Shown here in pieces: positions 35,851 to 44,357 of a stretch of DNA of 64,000 nt. The translations under genes were made by a program, and so were the position numbers. The stretch's first letter is position 1, and the number at the start of each line of letters is the position of its first letter. The stretch is from assembly GCA_019418605.1 (NCBI GenBank), contig DYBN01000032.1, positions 62,001 through 126,000 of the forward strand. The letters run 5' to 3'. The notes under the pieces are model-generated. The model did not search any database and had not been told where the DNA came from. It saw only the letters and a program-made list of their open reading frames with translations. Source of the DNA: Sutterella sp. Its GTDB lineage: Bacteria; Pseudomonadota; Gammaproteobacteria; Burkholderiales; Burkholderiaceae_F.

Positions 35851-36615
35851 TCAAGGCATGTCGGGCTTGACGCCAAACCACTTCAAGTGGATTTTTTCGT
35901 ACGTGCCGTCGGCGATGACTTCTTTCAAGCCCTTGTTGAGCCGCTCAAGCAATGCGCTGTTGCCCTTTTTCACGGCAAAGCCGTAGTTGTCGGCAGACAA
36001 AATCACCGGCACCTCGGTCAAGTCCATGGTCTGCGAGGCGCGCTGCACGAGGAAGTACTCGTTGACGGGCTTGTCGTTGATCATGGCGTAGCACCCCTTG
36101 AGGCTGATTTCCATGAATGCCTCGGCGGCGCTGTTGAAGGTGCGCACGGTCACGCCGGGGAGCTTAGAAGAGTAAAGCGCCCCCGCACTGCCGATTTCCG
36201 CGCACAGCGTCTTGTTGTGCAGATCCTGCGCCCCCTTGATCTTGTCCGCATTTTCCTTGTGGGTCATGATCGAGAGGCCGCTCTTGTAGTAGGGATCCGT
36301 GAAGTCGACGCGCTCGGCGCGCTGCGGCGTGATGGTAAGAGCCGAGACCGCCACGTCGATGCTCGAACTCATGAGCGCCGGAATCAGCCCGTCCAAGCCC
36401 ATCGAATAGATCTTGACGTCAAAGCCGGCCTTTTTGCCGATGGCGTTGATGAGATCCATGTCAAAGCCCACGTACTCGCCCGACTTGCTGTCGAGATACT
36501 CAAAGGGGGGATAGACGGTTTCGGAGCCGACGCGCAGCGTCTCGGCCACGGCCGCAGAGGACGAAAAGACGGCGGCCGATGCAAGAAGCACCGCCGCGAA
36601 TTGCTTGATGGACAT
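35851..36615 (-). CDS. Amino-acid ABC transporter periplasmic binding protein
   Basis: Family 3 solute-binding protein of 254 aa with a Sec signal peptide (residues 1-24, cleavage after AVA). It has the typical RVGSETVYPPFEYLD, GFDMDLINAIGKKAG, MSSSIDVAVSALTITPQRAERVDFTDPYY and the domain-closing C-terminus. Such proteins bind polar or basic amino acids such as arginine, histidine or glutamine. No permease or ATPase gene is next to it, so it is an orphan component working with a transporter elsewhere. A GGAAC motif lies close to the start. Confidence 0.9.
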   Translation of the reverse strand: MSIKQFAAVLLASAAVFSSSAAVAETLRVGSETVYPPFEYLDSKSGEYVGFDMDLINAIGKKAGFDVKIYSMGLDGLIPALMSSSIDVAVSALTITPQRAERVDFTDPYYKSGLSIMTHKENADKIKGAQDLHNKTLCAEIGSAGALYSSKLPGVTVRTFNSAAEAFMEISLKGCYAMINDKPVNEYFLVQRASQTMDLTEVPVILSADNYGFAVKKGNSALLERLNKGLKEVIADGTYEKIHLKWFGVKPDMP

Positions 36616-36804
36616 ACCGCAGGTTCCTTTTCCTATTGTTGTACAGGATTGTTTCGGTTCGCCTTGAGACGGGCGAAAAAAGCGCCCGGGATAGCCCCGG
36701 GCCGCCTGCGGCAATTGTAGACCCTTGCCAAAGACGAAACCCGCGCGAGGAACCCGCGCGCGGTGCGCGTCCGCCCGGACGGGCGGCGCAAAGAAATGAG
36801 CGCC

Positions 36805-37119
36805 TCAGGAGGCGAGCTTTAGTCCAATGATGCCCGCGACGATGAACGCGATCGAGGCAAGCCGCAGAAGGCTTGCCGATTCGCCGAGAAAGACAATGCC
36901 GACAACGGCCGAGCCCACCGCGCCGATGCCGGTCCAGACGGCGTAGGCCGTCCCCAGGGGCAGGCTCTTCATGCCGTGGGCAAGAAGCAGAAAGCTCACG
37001 ATCATGAGCACCACCGTCGCAACCGACGGCAGCAAAAGGGAAAAGCCGTGACTGGCCTTCAGACAAAAGGCCCAGGCCACTTCAAAAAGGCCGGCGGCGG
37101 CCACAAACAACCAAGCCAT
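36805..37119 (-). CDS. gdx: Guanidinium exporter Gdx (SugE, SMR family)
   Basis: Small multidrug-resistance-family protein of 104 aa with four membrane helices; works as an antiparallel dimer exchanging guanidinium for protons. The catalytic Glu13 lies in AAAGLFEVAWAFCLK, and the SugE-branch residues in GTAYAVWTGIGAVGS are present. The short ATG at 37119 is chosen because the longer frame would run through a guanidine-II riboswitch. That riboswitch ends 26 bases before the start and supports the guanidinium assignment over drug export. Confidence 0.94.
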   Translation of the reverse strand: MAWLFVAAAGLFEVAWAFCLKASHGFSLLLPSVATVVLMIVSFLLLAHGMKSLPLGTAYAVWTGIGAVGSAVVGIVFLGESASLLRLASIAFIVAGIIGLKLAS

Positions 37120-37145
37120 CGAGAACACCTCGCTTACGGTCAAGA

Positions 37146-37194
37146 CGGGGTCGTCCCCGAAATAAAGAAGACGCGCTGCAGCAGGTCGTCCTGC
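37146..37194 (-). ncRNA. Guanidine-II riboswitch (mini-ykkC)
   Basis: Read on the minus strand, two GC-rich hairpins each carry an ACGA tetraloop: GCAGG-ACGA-CCTGC (37194-37181) and CGGGG-ACGA-CCCCG (37159-37146), separated by 21 nt. Paired stem-loops with conserved ACGR loops ahead of a start codon are the definition of the mini-ykkC/guanidine-II class. A GAGG ribosome-binding site follows, 8 nt before the gdx ATG. In known examples guanidinium binding pairs the two loops and frees the ribosome-binding site. Confidence 0.92.
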
Positions 37195-37267
37195 GTCGTC
37201 GTTTGTCCGGCACGAATGCCGGGAAAGTCGGATTGAATCCAAAAGCGAAAAGGCCGGCCGGAAAAAA

Positions 37268-37300
37268 GCCTTGGAAGAAGCCTTGGAAGAAGCCTTGAAA
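37268..37300. repeat. Short 12-bp tandem repeat
   Basis: GCCTTGGAAGAA occurs at 37268-37279 and again at 37280-37291, with a partial third copy to 37300. It lies in the gap between the aminotransferase stop and the gdx riboswitch. No function is evident. Confidence 0.6.
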
Positions 37301-37346
37301 GGGCGCCCGGGCCGCCTTTTTGCCTTCGACTTTTCCGAGCGGCAGT

Positions 37347-38555
37347 CTAGCGGCTCTCCAAAATACTGGCAAAGGCCCGCGCCACAAGCGGCAGCACGGG
37401 TTCGGTGAGGCCCGCCATGGCAATGCGGCCGCTATCGATGCCGTAGACGCCGAATTCGCTTCTCAAGCGCTCCATCTCCGCAGGAGTGAAGCCCGTAAAG
37501 GAGAAAATGCCGTGCTGGCGCGTTGCAAAGGAAAGATCCGCGCCGAGCCTGCGGCCTTCTTCGGCAAGTCCCGTGCGCATGGCGCGCACGCGCTCGCGCA
37601 TGGCGTCGACTTCGCTCTTCCAGATCGCCTTGAGCTCCTCGTCGTGCCAGATGCAGTCAACGATCATGGCGCCCCAGCGCGGCGGGTTGGAATAAAGCGA
37701 GCGGATGTGGCGGCGCAGCAATGTGCGCACGACGTCGGCCTCGCTGCGCGAAGCCGTTACAAAACTAAGCGTGCCGACCCGCTCGCCGTACAGGCTAAAG
37801 CCCTTGGAGAGCGACACGGCAAGCAAAAAATCGACTCCGGCCTCGGCAAACATCCGAACGGGCAGGGCATCCTGCTCAAGGCCTTCGGCAAAGCCCTGAT
37901 AGGCCATGTCAAGAAAAGCAAGGTGTCCGCACTCCCGCACCGTCTGCAGCACGCGCGCCCAGTCCTGGGGCCCGAGGTCCATTCCGGTCGGATTCTGGCA
38001 GCACACCTGCAAAAGCACGAGGCTTCCCGCGGGGAGCTCTCTCAAATCTTCGAGCATGCGCTCCACATCGATCAAGCCCGTCTTTCTGTCATAGTAGGCG
38101 TAGGAACTTACTTCAAGGCCGCCCTTTTCAAAGACCGCCTTGTGGTTTCCCCAAGTGGGATCGGGAATCGCCGCATGCGCGAGGCCAAGCGTTTCGCGGG
38201 CGAAAACCCCTCCCAAGTGCAGCGCTCCCGTTCCGCCCACGGCCTGGCAGGTGACGGTGCGCCCGGAGGCGAGGACCTCGGCTCCCGCGCCAAAGGCCAT
38301 CTCCTCGACGGCGCGCACATAGCCCGCAAGGCCTTCCATCGGGAGGTAGCTGTGCACGGTGCGGGCCTCAAGCAGTCTCTTTTGCGCTTCGTGCACGCTT
38401 GGCTGCAGCGGGATTCTGCCGTCGGCGCCAAGGTAGTTGCCCACCGTGAGGTTGACCTTCTCGCTTCTGGGATCTTTTTGAAAACGCTCGCTGATGCCGA
38501 TGATGGAGTCGGCAGGCGCGGCCTGCAGGGCGGCTACCACGTCACGAAGTGCCAT
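37347..38555 (-). CDS. Aromatic/aspartate aminotransferase (class I, TyrB/AspC type)
   Basis: Fold-type I PLP aminotransferase of 402 aa. The PLP lysine lies in AVSLSKGFSLYGERVG, with the family segments NLTVGNYLGADGRIPLQPSV, QAVGGTGALHLGG, PDPTWGNHKAVF, CCQNPTGMDL and DMAYQGF. It resembles enteric TyrB/AspC in length and motifs, so it probably transaminates aromatic amino acids and/or aspartate with 2-oxoglutarate. It diverges from leuC across 326 bases and is followed by gdx. Confidence 0.92.
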   Translation of the reverse strand: MALRDVVAALQAAPADSIIGISERFQKDPRSEKVNLTVGNYLGADGRIPLQPSVHEAQKRLLEARTVHSYLPMEGLAGYVRAVEEMAFGAGAEVLASGRTVTCQAVGGTGALHLGGVFARETLGLAHAAIPDPTWGNHKAVFEKGGLEVSSYAYYDRKTGLIDVERMLEDLRELPAGSLVLLQVCCQNPTGMDLGPQDWARVLQTVRECGHLAFLDMAYQGFAEGLEQDALPVRMFAEAGVDFLLAVSLSKGFSLYGERVGTLSFVTASRSEADVVRTLLRRHIRSLYSNPPRWGAMIVDCIWHDEELKAIWKSEVDAMRERVRAMRTGLAEEGRRLGADLSFATRQHGIFSFTGFTPAEMERLRSEFGVYGIDSGRIAMAGLTEPVLPLVARAFASILESR

Positions 38556-38881
38556 TGCAATGAGTCTCCGTCAAAATTTTCCTTTCGCGCCGTTTTTGAC
38601 GCGCGCGAAGCTTTTGTTTCGCCCGGCGGCGTGACGCGGGCGCACCAAGGGCCATTGTAGGAAAAGCTTTCTTGCCGCGCCGTTGGCGGTATCACCGAGA
38701 CGATGCGCGGTTTCTGTTTTGGATCAAATTTCCTTGCCTCCGGCCGAATCGTTATGCGCAGAAATTTCACGTTTTGGCGCAAAATGCGACGTGCCTCAAT
38801 TTTCTTGCTGGCGAATGTTTTCAACCCCTGCCGGCCGCGGGCCTTCGGCCCTTCGGCCGGCTGTTTCGAAAAATTTTCCCC
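38556..38881. promoter_or_regulatory. Divergent region, aminotransferase / leuC
   Basis: No gene is seen here. A GC-rich hairpin (CCGGCCG / CGGCCGG arms, about 38831-38863) ends roughly 20 bases before the leuC ATG and could affect leuC translation or transcript ends. No leader peptide with clustered Leu codons was found. Confidence 0.35.
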
Positions 38882-40324
38882 ATGACAGAGACCACTCAAA
38901 CAAAGGCGCAGCCCCGCACGCTCTACGCCAAGCTCGTCGAGTCGCACACCGTCTCGCGCATTGACGACAACACGGTGCTTCTTTACTGCGACGTGCACTT
39001 TGCCAACGAATACACCTCGCCGCAGGCCTTCTCCGGTGTGCGTGAGCGCGGCCTTCCCGTGCTCGTTCCCGACGCGCACCTGTGCGTCGTCGACCACATC
39101 ATCCCGACCCACGACGAAGAGCCGCGCAGAATCTATGACGAGGCCTCGCTCAAGCAGGCGCTCAACATGCAGAAGAACTGCAAGGACTTCGGCATTGAAG
39201 CCTTCTACGGCCCCGAGAGCCCCTACCAGGGGGTCGAGCACGTCGTCATGGAGGAGCAGGGACTCGTGCGCCCGGGCATGGTCGTCATCTGCGGCGACAG
39301 CCACACCACCACGCACGGCGCTCTCGGAGCGCTGAGCTTTGGCATCGGCACCTCTGAAATTGAACACATTCTCGCCACCCAGACGCTTGTCTACCGGCTT
39401 GCCTCGACGATGCGCATCCGCATCACGGGCACGATGCCCGAGGGCACCAACGCCAAGGATCTCGTGCTCGACGTTCTGCGCCGCATCTCGGCGCGCGGCG
39501 CCCTGGGCGCGGTCGTTGAGTACTGCGGCCCCGTCGTTGAAGCCCTTCCCATCGAAGAGCGCATGGTGCTGTGCAACCTCACGGTTGAAGCGGGCGCGCG
39601 CGGCGCGCTGATTGCGCCCGACGAAAAGGCCTACAAGTGGGTCGAGGACCACGCCTTGACGCTGACCGACGAAGAAGCCCGCGACATGCGCGACTACGGC
39701 AAGGGGCTCTTTACCGACGAAGGCGCGGTCTTTGACAAGGAAGTCGAAATCGACGCAAGCGGCCTGCAGCCCATGGTCACCTGGGGCACGAGCCCGGATC
39801 AGGCCGTGGCGATCACCGAGGTTGTCCCCTCGCCCGATTCCTTCTCGGACCCGATCGCGCATCAGGCCGCCGTGCGCGCGCAGAAGTACCAGGACGTCAA
39901 GCCCGGAGAGCCCATGGAGGGGCTTGCCGTACAGCACGTCTTCATTGGCTCGTGCACCAACTCGCGTCTGTGCGACCTTGAACAGGCCGCCGAAGTCGTC
40001 CGCGGCCGCCACGTCGCCCCGGGCGTGCGCGCGCAGATCATGCCCGGCTCCATGACCGTGCGCCGCCACGCCGAAGCGCTTGGCCTTGACAAGATCTTCA
40101 AGGACGCGGGCTTTGAGTGGCGCAAGAGCGGCTGCTCGCTGTGCCTTGCGATGAACGACGACATCCTCGAGCCCGGCGTGCGCTGCGCTTCGACCACCAA
40201 CCGCAATTTCGAAGGCCGCCAGGGCCGCGACAGCCACACGCACCTCGTGAGCCCGCGCATGGCAGCCGCGGCCGCCGTCACCGGCCACCTCACCGACTGG
40301 CGCAAACTCGGCAAAGGAGAATAA
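38882..40324 (+). CDS. leuC: 3-isopropylmalate dehydratase large subunit
   Basis: Aconitase-family [4Fe-4S] enzyme subunit of 480 aa for leucine synthesis, isomerising 2- to 3-isopropylmalate. Cluster ligands are Cys358 (GSCTNSR), Cys418 and Cys421 (GCSLCL). CGDSHTTTHGALGALSFGIGTSE is diagnostic for the bacterial LeuC group. The ATG at 38882 fits the normal N-terminus (TLYAKLVESHTV); the longer open frame is not conserved. leuD follows after two bases. leuA and leuB are not in the window. Confidence 0.96.
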   Translation: MTETTQTKAQPRTLYAKLVESHTVSRIDDNTVLLYCDVHFANEYTSPQAFSGVRERGLPVLVPDAHLCVVDHIIPTHDEEPRRIYDEASLKQALNMQKNCKDFGIEAFYGPESPYQGVEHVVMEEQGLVRPGMVVICGDSHTTTHGALGALSFGIGTSEIEHILATQTLVYRLASTMRIRITGTMPEGTNAKDLVLDVLRRISARGALGAVVEYCGPVVEALPIEERMVLCNLTVEAGARGALIAPDEKAYKWVEDHALTLTDEEARDMRDYGKGLFTDEGAVFDKEVEIDASGLQPMVTWGTSPDQAVAITEVVPSPDSFSDPIAHQAAVRAQKYQDVKPGEPMEGLAVQHVFIGSCTNSRLCDLEQAAEVVRGRHVAPGVRAQIMPGSMTVRRHAEALGLDKIFKDAGFEWRKSGCSLCLAMNDDILEPGVRCASTTNRNFEGRQGRDSHTHLVSPRMAAAAAVTGHLTDWRKLGKGE

Positions 40325-40326
40325 CC

Positions 40327-40986
40327 GTGGAAAAATTCATTGAAGTCACCGGCGCCGCACTTGCGCTCGACATCGACAACCTCGACACCGACCAGATCAT
40401 GCCCAAGCAGTTCCTGCGCGGCATCGACAAGAGCGGTCTGGGACAGGGAGCGCTTTACTTCCTGCGCTTTAACCCCGACGGCACGCCCAAGGCGCAGGCC
40501 GTCTTTCACAAGCCCGGCTTTGAAAACGCCCCCATCATCATCGGGGGCCCCAACTTCGGCTGCGGTTCAAGCCGCGAGCACGCCGTCTGGGGCCTGCAGC
40601 AGATGGGCATCAAGGCGGTCATCGCCCCGTCCTTTGGCGAAATCTTCTACTCAAACTGCTTTAACAACGGTCTGCTGGCCGCGCGCGTCTCGCCCGAAGA
40701 CTCCCGCAGGCTCTTTGAAGAGATTTCGACCGAAACCGCAACGCCCGTCACCGTCAATCTCGAAGACTGCACGGTGCGCGTGCCCGAAAAGGGCCTTGTC
40801 ATCCCCTTTGCAATTGCGCCGCGCCACCGCACGATGCTGCTCGAAGGGCTTGACATGGTCGAGAGCACTCTGAAAAACCTCGATCAGATCGAAGCCTTCC
40901 GCGCCGCGCACGAAAAGCGCTTCCCCTGGATGTCGGGGCTTGCCGGGAAAACCGCGCGGATTCTGAAGGAAAAGGCGCCGCTCTAA
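40327..40986 (+). CDS. leuD: 3-isopropylmalate dehydratase small subunit
   Basis: Swivel-domain subunit of 219 aa that completes the LeuCD active site. It starts with GTG two bases after the leuC stop. Typical segments are NLDTDQIMPKQFLRGI, GPNFGCGSSREHAVWGL and APSFGEIFYSNCFNNGLL. A 15-bp terminator hairpin follows. Confidence 0.96.
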   Translation: MEKFIEVTGAALALDIDNLDTDQIMPKQFLRGIDKSGLGQGALYFLRFNPDGTPKAQAVFHKPGFENAPIIIGGPNFGCGSSREHAVWGLQQMGIKAVIAPSFGEIFYSNCFNNGLLAARVSPEDSRRLFEEISTETATPVTVNLEDCTVRVPEKGLVIPFAIAPRHRTMLLEGLDMVESTLKNLDQIEAFRAAHEKRFPWMSGLAGKTARILKEKAPL

Positions 40987-41024
40987 TCCCGGGGCGCGGC
41001 AAACTTTGCCTTTGACCTTTCTCA

Positions 41025-41067
41025 CGCTTTCCGCCGGCAGGCTGTTGCCGGCGGAAAGCGTTTTTTT
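41025..41067 (+). terminator. Strong intrinsic terminator of leuCD
   Basis: Perfect 15-bp stem (41025-41039 with 41046-41060, core TTTCCGCCGGCA), a 6-base loop and seven T. The remaining 360 bases to the next gene contain no recognised gene or riboswitch; a glycine riboswitch was specifically looked for and not seen. Confidence 0.93.
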
Positions 41068-41427
41068 GTCTTTGCCGCGGCTCTTGCGGCCAAGGCTCGT
41101 AGCGTTTTTTGCCTAGGATTGAGCGCCTAGAGGAAGCCAACTCCCGTCAACACCCCTTGAGATTTCTTTGCGCGAAAGCTTGACGCCGGCTTAAACTGCA
41201 CCCTTCGCGGCTTTTGAAAAGCCCTCCTGATGCTTTTGTCCTGCATCAATATGTGCAGCACTGCCGGCATCGTCAGAACAACAAAACAAAAAAAGCTTTT
41301 TTCCCCGCATCACAAGCACCCCTCTTCAAACCACATCCGCACGCCGTCCTTCTCTAGCCCCGGACTGCACGAGGAGACGCCGTCATTTGCGCGAAGGCCC
41401 TTAAAACGTGCGGCAAGGGAGTTTTTC

Positions 41428-42804
41428 ATGCAGTTTCTCAACGACATCGTAGGCAGCATCAACAGCGTCCTGTGGGGCGTGTTCGTTTTGATTCCGCTGC
41501 TTTGCGGCACGGGCATCTTCTACAGCTTCAGGCTTCGCTTCGTGCAGGTCAGAAAGTTCGGGCTTGCCGCCCGCTATCTCTTTGGCGGCGCCTCCTTGTT
41601 CGGCAAGCGCGCCGACAAAACCGGCATGAGCTCGTTTCAGGCGCTTGCCACGGCCATCGCCGCGCAAGTCGGCACGGGCAACGTGGCCGGCACCGCCACG
41701 GCGCTTGTCTCGGGCGGCCCAGGCGCCCTCTTCTGGCTGTGGGTGGCGGCCTTCTTCGGCATGGCCACGATCTTTGCCGAGGCCGTGCTCGCGCAGGTCT
41801 ACAAGGGAAAGGACGAGCACGGCCACGTCGTGGGCGGCCCGGCCTACTACATCACCAAGGGCATGGGCGAAAAGTACCGCCCGCTTGCCGTCTTCTTCTC
41901 GATTGCCATCATCATTGCCCTGGGCTGCATCGGCAACATGGTGCAGTCCAACTCGATTTCGATGGCCATGAAGACCGCCTTCGACGTGCCGCTCGTGGTA
42001 ACGGGCATCTTCACGGCGATCGTCTCCGGCCTTGTCTTCTTCGGCGGCGTCGGACGCCTTGCGAGCGTCACCGAGAAAATCGTTCCCTTCATGGCCGCCA
42101 TCTACATCGTGGGCGGCTCCTACGTGATCGGCTGCCACGCCTCGGAAATCCTTCCCGCCTTCAAAATGATCTTTGTGGCGGCCTTTGACCCGCAGGCCGT
42201 CACGGGCGGCGCCCTGGGCATCACGGTGGCCAAGGCCATGCAGTTTGGCGTGGCCCGAGGCCTGTTTTCCAACGAAGCCGGCATGGGGTCGACGCCGCAC
42301 GCCCACGCCATCGCCAAGGTTGACCACCCGGTCGAGCAGGGGCTTGTGGCCATGTTCGGCGTCTTTGCCACCCTCATCATCGTGACCTTCACGGGCATCG
42401 TCATTCTCGTCACCGGCGTGCTCGACTATCAGACGACGGGCATTGAGCTCACGCAGAAGGCCTACAACATCGGCCTTGGCAACTTCGGCATGTCCTTCGT
42501 GGCGATCTGCCTGTTCTTCTTTGCCTACTCGACCATCATCGGCTGGTACTTCTTTGGAGAGCAGAACGTGCGCTTTCTCTTTACCGACAAGGGACTGCCC
42601 TACTACCGCATCATCGTGTGCATCTTCATCGTGATCGGCGCCACGCTCAAAGTTGACCTCGTCTGGTCGCTGGCCGACCTCTTCAACGGCCTGATGGTGA
42701 TCCCGAACCTGATCGCGCTGCTCGTGCTGCACAAGGTGGTGGTGAGAAACCTCGATGACTTCGAGTCGAAATTAAGCCTCTATCAGGCCTCGCTCAAGAA
42801 GTAG
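41428..42804 (+). CDS. Alanine/glycine:cation symporter (AGCS family)
   Basis: Sodium- or proton-coupled amino-acid carrier of 458 aa with about 11 membrane segments. Family signatures include FQALATAIAAQVGTGNVAGT, GGPGALFWLWVAAFFGM and RGLFSNEAGMGSTPHAHA. The ATG at 41428 gives the standard N-terminus (FLNDIVGSINSVLWG); upstream ATGs lack family similarity. It ends at a hairpin terminator and probably forms its own unit, with a PLP decarboxylase downstream. Confidence 0.94.
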   Translation: MQFLNDIVGSINSVLWGVFVLIPLLCGTGIFYSFRLRFVQVRKFGLAARYLFGGASLFGKRADKTGMSSFQALATAIAAQVGTGNVAGTATALVSGGPGALFWLWVAAFFGMATIFAEAVLAQVYKGKDEHGHVVGGPAYYITKGMGEKYRPLAVFFSIAIIIALGCIGNMVQSNSISMAMKTAFDVPLVVTGIFTAIVSGLVFFGGVGRLASVTEKIVPFMAAIYIVGGSYVIGCHASEILPAFKMIFVAAFDPQAVTGGALGITVAKAMQFGVARGLFSNEAGMGSTPHAHAIAKVDHPVEQGLVAMFGVFATLIIVTFTGIVILVTGVLDYQTTGIELTQKAYNIGLGNFGMSFVAICLFFFAYSTIIGWYFFGEQNVRFLFTDKGLPYYRIIVCIFIVIGATLKVDLVWSLADLFNGLMVIPNLIALLVLHKVVVRNLDDFESKLSLYQASLKK

Positions 42805-42859
42805 CGCGCGAAAAGTAGGCGCAAGCTCGCCTCTTTGTTCATGCGTCTATTCTTTCGTC

Positions 42860-42897
42860 CCCTGCCGCGGCACGCCTGCTGCGGCAGGGCTTTTCTT
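42860..42897 (+). terminator. Intrinsic terminator after the AGCS symporter
   Basis: Stem CCCTGCCGC / GCGGCAGGG (42860-42868, 42881-42889), followed by CTTTTCTTT. It ends just before the PLP decarboxylase, whose own start is therefore placed downstream. Confidence 0.8.
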
Positions 42898-42931
42898 TAT
42901 GGTCCCGCCTTTTTTCTTTCCCGAAGCCGCC

Positions 42932-44191
42932 ATGCCCTTTGCATCCGCCACTGCCTTTGCCTCTCTTTCCGAGAGTCTGCGCGCCGACATCCTGCGCCTG
43001 GCCCCGTGCTACCTCTATGAAGAAAAAACGATCCTCTCAAACGCCCGAGCGCTTCTTGAGGCCTTTGCTCCGGCAGGAGTCCTCTATTCGGTGAAGGCAA
43101 ACCCGTTTGCGCCGGTTTTAAAGACGCTTGCCGCCGCAGGGCTGGGCGCTGATGCGGCAAGCGCGGGCGAAGTCGAGCTTGCTCTTGCCGCGGGCTTTGC
43201 GCCCGAGCGCATCTACTACAGCGCTCCGGGCAAAACGGCGCGCGACATTAAACGCGCACTTGACAAATGCACCATCGTCGCCGACAGCCTGCACGAAATT
43301 GACCTTCTCGGCAGCCTCGCTCAAAGGTGCGGGCGCACGCTTGCAATCGGCATCCGGCTTGCCGCCGACTTTGACATGGCGGGCTCAGGCGCAAAGCCCG
43401 GCAAGTTCGGCATCCCCATTGAGCAGTGCGGGCTTTTAAAGGAGCTTTTGCGCAGGCACCCGCGCCTCATCCCAGTCGGCCTGCACCTGCACGTGCAAAG
43501 CCAGGTGCTTGAGGCGGCAAAGCTCGCCCTCTTCTACGAGCGCGCCGCAGCGCTCTTTGAGACGGCCGCGCGGACGCTTGGCATTGAGCACGCCTTCATC
43601 AACTTTGGCAGCGGCATCGGCGTTGCCTACGATGAGGCAAAGGACACGCCGCTTGATGTCGCAAAGCTCGGGGTCGCCTTTCATGATGCGCTTGCCCGGC
43701 ACGGCTTGCTTTGCCGCGCGCGGGCTCTCATCGAGTCGGGCCGCTACATCGTCTGTCAGGCGGGTCTTTTCATCACGCCCGTGGTCGACATCAAGCAGTG
43801 CCGCGGCAAAACGTTTGTCATCGTGCAGGGCGGCGCCAACGGCTTCATTCGGCCCGTGATGGAAACGCTCATAACCGACAACAACCCGTCGGCGGCCGGG
43901 CAGGAGCCCTTTTTCACCCGGCCCGGCTCCTGCGGCTTTTGCGTGCTTGACTCCGCAGGCCGCCCGCGCACGGGGTCGCCCGTTTGCGTTGAACTCGTCG
44001 GAAGTCTTTGCACGGCGCTCGACACCCTGGGCCACGACGCCGCCCTTGCGGGCGACATTCAAATCGGGGACTTCATCGCCGCAGGCAACGCAGGCAGCTA
44101 CGGCAAAACGCTCTCGGCCTGCGGCTTTGCAAGCTTTGAGCCGCCCCGGGAAATCCTGCTTTCGCGAGAAGGAACCCTTGCACTTTCTTGA
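42932..44191 (+). CDS. Type III PLP-dependent (ODC/DAPDC-fold) decarboxylase
   Basis: Alanine-racemase-fold decarboxylase of 419 aa. The PLP lysine is in VLYSVKANPF, the glycine-rich phosphate loop in INFGSGIGV, and a C-terminal catalytic Cys in GSLCTALDTL. Diaminopimelate decarboxylases usually have a HIGSQ motif and a CESGD-like motif; here these read LHVQSQ and CTALD, as in siderophore- and specialised-metabolite decarboxylases, so LysA is not asserted. A Met 11 codons upstream abuts the terminator T-run and is disfavoured. No biosynthetic cluster surrounds it, and the substrate is unknown. Confidence 0.8.
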   Translation: MPFASATAFASLSESLRADILRLAPCYLYEEKTILSNARALLEAFAPAGVLYSVKANPFAPVLKTLAAAGLGADAASAGEVELALAAGFAPERIYYSAPGKTARDIKRALDKCTIVADSLHEIDLLGSLAQRCGRTLAIGIRLAADFDMAGSGAKPGKFGIPIEQCGLLKELLRRHPRLIPVGLHLHVQSQVLEAAKLALFYERAAALFETAARTLGIEHAFINFGSGIGVAYDEAKDTPLDVAKLGVAFHDALARHGLLCRARALIESGRYIVCQAGLFITPVVDIKQCRGKTFVIVQGGANGFIRPVMETLITDNNPSAAGQEPFFTRPGSCGFCVLDSAGRPRTGSPVCVELVGSLCTALDTLGHDAALAGDIQIGDFIAAGNAGSYGKTLSACGFASFEPPREILLSREGTLALS

Positions 44192-44218
44192 CGCGCCCGG
44201 CCAGGAGAAAGCAAAAGA

Positions 44219-44260
44219 GGCCGCAGGCCTTTTGCTCAAAAAAGAAAAGGTCCTGCGGCC
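44219..44260. terminator. Inverted repeat between convergent genes
   Basis: GGCCGCAGG (44219-44227) and CCTGCGGCC (44252-44260) with inner CTTTT/AAAAG pairing form a long stem between the decarboxylase and flavocytochrome genes, which converge. A T-rich tract follows on the plus strand. Probably a shared terminator. Confidence 0.6.
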
Positions 44261-44357
44261 AGGAGGAGAGAGATTTTTGTTTTTTGCCTGCGGCCCCGGC
44301 AGCTCTTATTTATGAGCGCCGGGGCTCGCGTCGTTTGTTTTCAAGTTCCGTTTGCGG

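Noticed and set aside
38534..40288. 584-codon minus-strand open frame over leuC
   Set aside because: Antisense of a clear leuC with intact Fe-S cysteines.
41068..41427. Glycine riboswitch upstream of the AGCS symporter
   Set aside because: No paired aptamer cores or conserved GGAGAG-type elements could be found.
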